From assembly GCA_034336665.1 (NCBI GenBank), contig JAPFBE010000003.1, positions 62,415,352 through 62,479,351 of the forward strand: 64,000 nucleotides of DNA. The letters are read 5' to 3'. The stretch is from Luscinia megarhynchos. Its lineage: Eukaryota; Chordata; Aves; Passeriformes; Turdidae. Shown in pieces: positions 61,477 through 64,000 of the stretch; position 1 is the first letter of the stretch, and the number at the start of each line of letters is the position of its first letter. Below the pieces are notes generated by a model. It did not search any database, was not told the origin of the DNA, and saw nothing but the letters and a program-made list of their open reading frames with translations. The translations under genes and the position numbers were made by a program.

Positions 61477-64000
61477 CTGAACAGCAAAAAGGAATGTTTG
61501 TTATCTCAAGTGACCAGATATTGCAACAAGCTGTAGAGTGAAAACTACAGATGCTGTAAGTGAAGTGTAGTGCTTACACCCAAGACTTGTATCCAGTGTC
61601 TGTTGAAATGGGGGCTGAATTAAAAGGAATTTGCACCTTTCACTACAGGAGTGAGGACCATGAACAAGCAAAAGGCAGGAGAAGGAAGAGAGAGAGCAAA
61701 GGCAAAACCAACATTACTGTTTTCTGGCATTACTAATTGGAGCCACATATAGAGGTCATAAAGAGTTTCAGCCACAGCTCTTTGTTAAATGAACAATTGA
61801 CTGAGCTGGACAGGAAATTTTCATCAGTGGTAGAATATTCACTGAAAATCAAAACTATGAAAAGAAGGAATTCTGATAAGCTTCACCCAGGATTTTCCTG
61901 CTTATTAGTTCCTATGAGTGTGGCATGTTCCTGAGACAGATACCTGGAAACTTGGGAGCCAATACCCGTGGGAGCACCTGGAACCATTTTAGTTTTCCAG
62001 GCAGCTGATAGGGAGCTGTAGAAACTCAAGTTTTCAAGCTGTTTGGGTTGCTGGAGGATAAAATAATTGGTTGTTATGGAGCTAGGGACCCTGACAACCC
62101 TCAAATCTGCTGCAAGAAAGGGGAAGCTGGGTAAGTTTTAGGGAAGAGAGTGTATGGCTGTGTGAAGATGTTGCTGGCAGTAGAGTCTGAAGCTTGTGAT
62201 ACAGGTCTGTGGCAGTGAAACTCATCTGTCCAAATATAGATGTCTGCAATGCAGGCATCCATATGTGAACTAGTTTTCTACACTCTGTAGTCAATAGGGA
62301 GAAATAGGCATTTGTAAAATTCCATTCATTTATCCTAAGATAGGCACTTGAAATGGGTCAGGTGAATTGGTTCCTGAAAGGCCTTCTGTCTCTCCATGGC
62401 TGTCCAAGGAATCCAGGCTGCCAGCTGTAGACACCTCAAAGTTAGCTGGGATGAATCCCCCACCCAAGTCTCTTACCTGATGGTATCTTCAGAAATTTTA
62501 AACAGTTCATTACACTGTAATTTTATTGGTATTGATCCCAAGTTTCAGGGCTTTGACTGATTAGTTGCACAGGGTAGAAAGGATTTGCTGTTTTCTTCTT
62601 GCTGTATAAGTAGTTGTCAAGGAGATATTCTGACTTTTCTCTGAATAATTTGGGTTACCTAGTCACAGGATACTGAAAGGAAAGTGCTGGTCTTAGTGCT
62701 AAACATCTCTCAGGTGGAATGTCTTGCCTCCATTTTCAGAATGACACTGAACAGGAGGAATAAGGAAAGAAGTACCAATGGGTTTTGGTTTGGTAGGTTT
62801 TTTTTGTCATTTTGGGGTTTCTTGGGGTTTTATTTTCTATGACTATAATCCTCTTTAACTTGTCAATTTGCCGACCAAATCCACTGCTGTTGCTGGTGTC
62901 CTGAACCTCTCCTGCACTCTTTGCATGGTATAATACAGTTGTTCTGGATTGTGGTTGCTTGCTACAGGTCTAACTTTAGTCACAGGACATGAGACAGTGT
63001 TTTGTGGTCTGCAGTTTTTTGTGATCCCCTGTGTGTAAGGGCCATGGAGTCCAGTGGACTTTTCTGTACAAGGTATTTGGTACCAACCTTTGAGGAAATG
63101 AAAATGGGCTGTGCTTAGGGTGGATTTGATTCTCTTCCTTTTCATTCTCATTACAAAGCTGTAATTTTTTGTCCATTTTGCCACTATGTAACACTGAGAC
63201 CTGCTCAGACTCTCAGCTTTACAGGGGTGGGTAGCAGGGAAATTGTCACGAATTGCATCATGTTCATCAGAAAGCTGCTGCCAAGGTTTCCAGAGTTCTT
63301 GGCCATCTAATAGCCTGCCACAAAAGCAGCTTGCCAGGGATCACTGGGAATATATTTCAGTTTAGGAACCTAGGCAATTTCTATTTCCAATGTGTTAACT
63401 GAGATTTCAATTTGAGGGAAAAAATAAAAAAAGCTTTTTTTTTCCTCATGCAGCTACGATTCTCTTTCCCAGACAAATCTATTATGGAATACTTTCATAT
63501 AGATATAGATATATATATATAACATGACATCAGTCGGCCTTGGGAAGGATTTGAGTGACAGATAGTGGCACTCTGTAGGTTTTGGGAGAATACTGCAGAC
63601 ACATATGACAGCAAAAGAGTAGGTCAAAGTAGGTGATACAGTAGTAACTTTAAAAATAGACTCCCAAGGTGTGAATAAGAAATATGGACCTACAGTTGGC
63701 AGATGGGCACTGGTATTTGTTACAGTGAAATCAGTGAATGTGCCAATCAATTCTCACACAGCATGTGTTTGATTTATCTGGGAACACCAAAACGAATAGG
63801 AAAGCATCAGTGCTAGCTCCTCTTTCCCATAAGCAACAGATATGTTCTCCTTTGACTGCTAGAGATGGGATATATGGACTGTGAGAGATCAAAGCCAGAG
63901 CAATCCATGCTCCAGAGTGAAAAGCAACTGAGCCTGACAAAACAGAGCAGCACAGGAGTTCAAATGAATGAACAAAAGACCTTTGCAAGATCACACACAG
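61477..64000. other. Upstream TMEM272 intron or flank, no exon recognised
   Basis: I looked on the minus strand for an N-terminal membrane exon ending in one base of Gly and found none. No repeat is clear enough to name except the microsatellite at 63497. Confidence 0.5.
63497..63521. repeat. (GATA/TA)n microsatellite
   Basis: ATATAGATATAGATATATAT and further TA units. Confidence 0.85.

Noticed and set aside
62470..62520. Possible small minus-strand exon ending at a GTAAGA donor near 62475
   Set aside because: About 38 bases with a weak acceptor, and the encoded CNELFKISEDTI does not resemble the missing hydrophobic TMEM272 first exon.
1..64000. tRNA genes, CRISPR arrays, operons, phage or plasmid functions
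   Set aside because: I looked for tRNA B-box text, spaced direct repeats and clustered intronless genes and found none; the window is an ordinary vertebrate locus.

Overview
This is vertebrate nuclear DNA, most likely from a bird and probably a songbird. The evidence is: spliced genes with GT-AG introns; a base composition rich in A and T, with one strong CpG island at a promoter; several decayed CR1-type LINE fragments and no mammalian Alu or L1 sequence; two copies of an LTR-like repeat of a kind I associate with bird genomes; and the gene order WDFY2 - DHRS12 - TMEM272, which matches the block on human 13q14. Nothing in it is bacterial: there are no operons, CRISPR arrays or plasmid functions.

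Layout. (1) 1 to about 12,060, plus strand: the 3' part of WDFY2 (last eight coding exons, 1,631-10,922, then the 3' UTR). The first of these exons leaves through what looks like a minor-spliceosome (U12-type) intron. (2) About 12,060-21,565: intergenic DNA with two CR1 fragments and one unrecognised open frame on the minus strand (15,994-16,404, open back to 16,467). (3) 21,566-47,285, minus strand: a complete ten-exon DHRS12 gene. I reassembled it across all splice junctions to a 323-residue protein; its start codon lies in a CpG island. Its third intron holds a CR1 fragment, two LTR-like repeats and a full-length decayed 5S rRNA copy sitting inside one of those repeats. Its fifth intron holds an isolated CpG-dense patch that may be a second promoter. 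(4) 47,286-57,963: intergenic DNA with CR1 fragments. (5) 57,964-61,476, minus strand: the last two coding exons of TMEM272. Its 5' exon was not found and may lie beyond 64,000.

The three genes do not form a pathway. WDFY2 is an endosomal PI3P-binding propeller/FYVE scaffold, DHRS12 an orphan short-chain dehydrogenase/reductase, and TMEM272 an uncharacterised multi-pass membrane protein. WDFY2 and DHRS12 converge tail to tail. I see no previously undescribed multigene system. The observations most worth checking are the unrecognised 15,994-16,467 frame, the 5S copy replacing part of an LTR-like repeat, the U12-type intron and the intronic CpG patch.

Exon coordinates were read by translating both strands and matching codon phase across each junction. 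Orthology rests on recalled family sequences, not on a database search.
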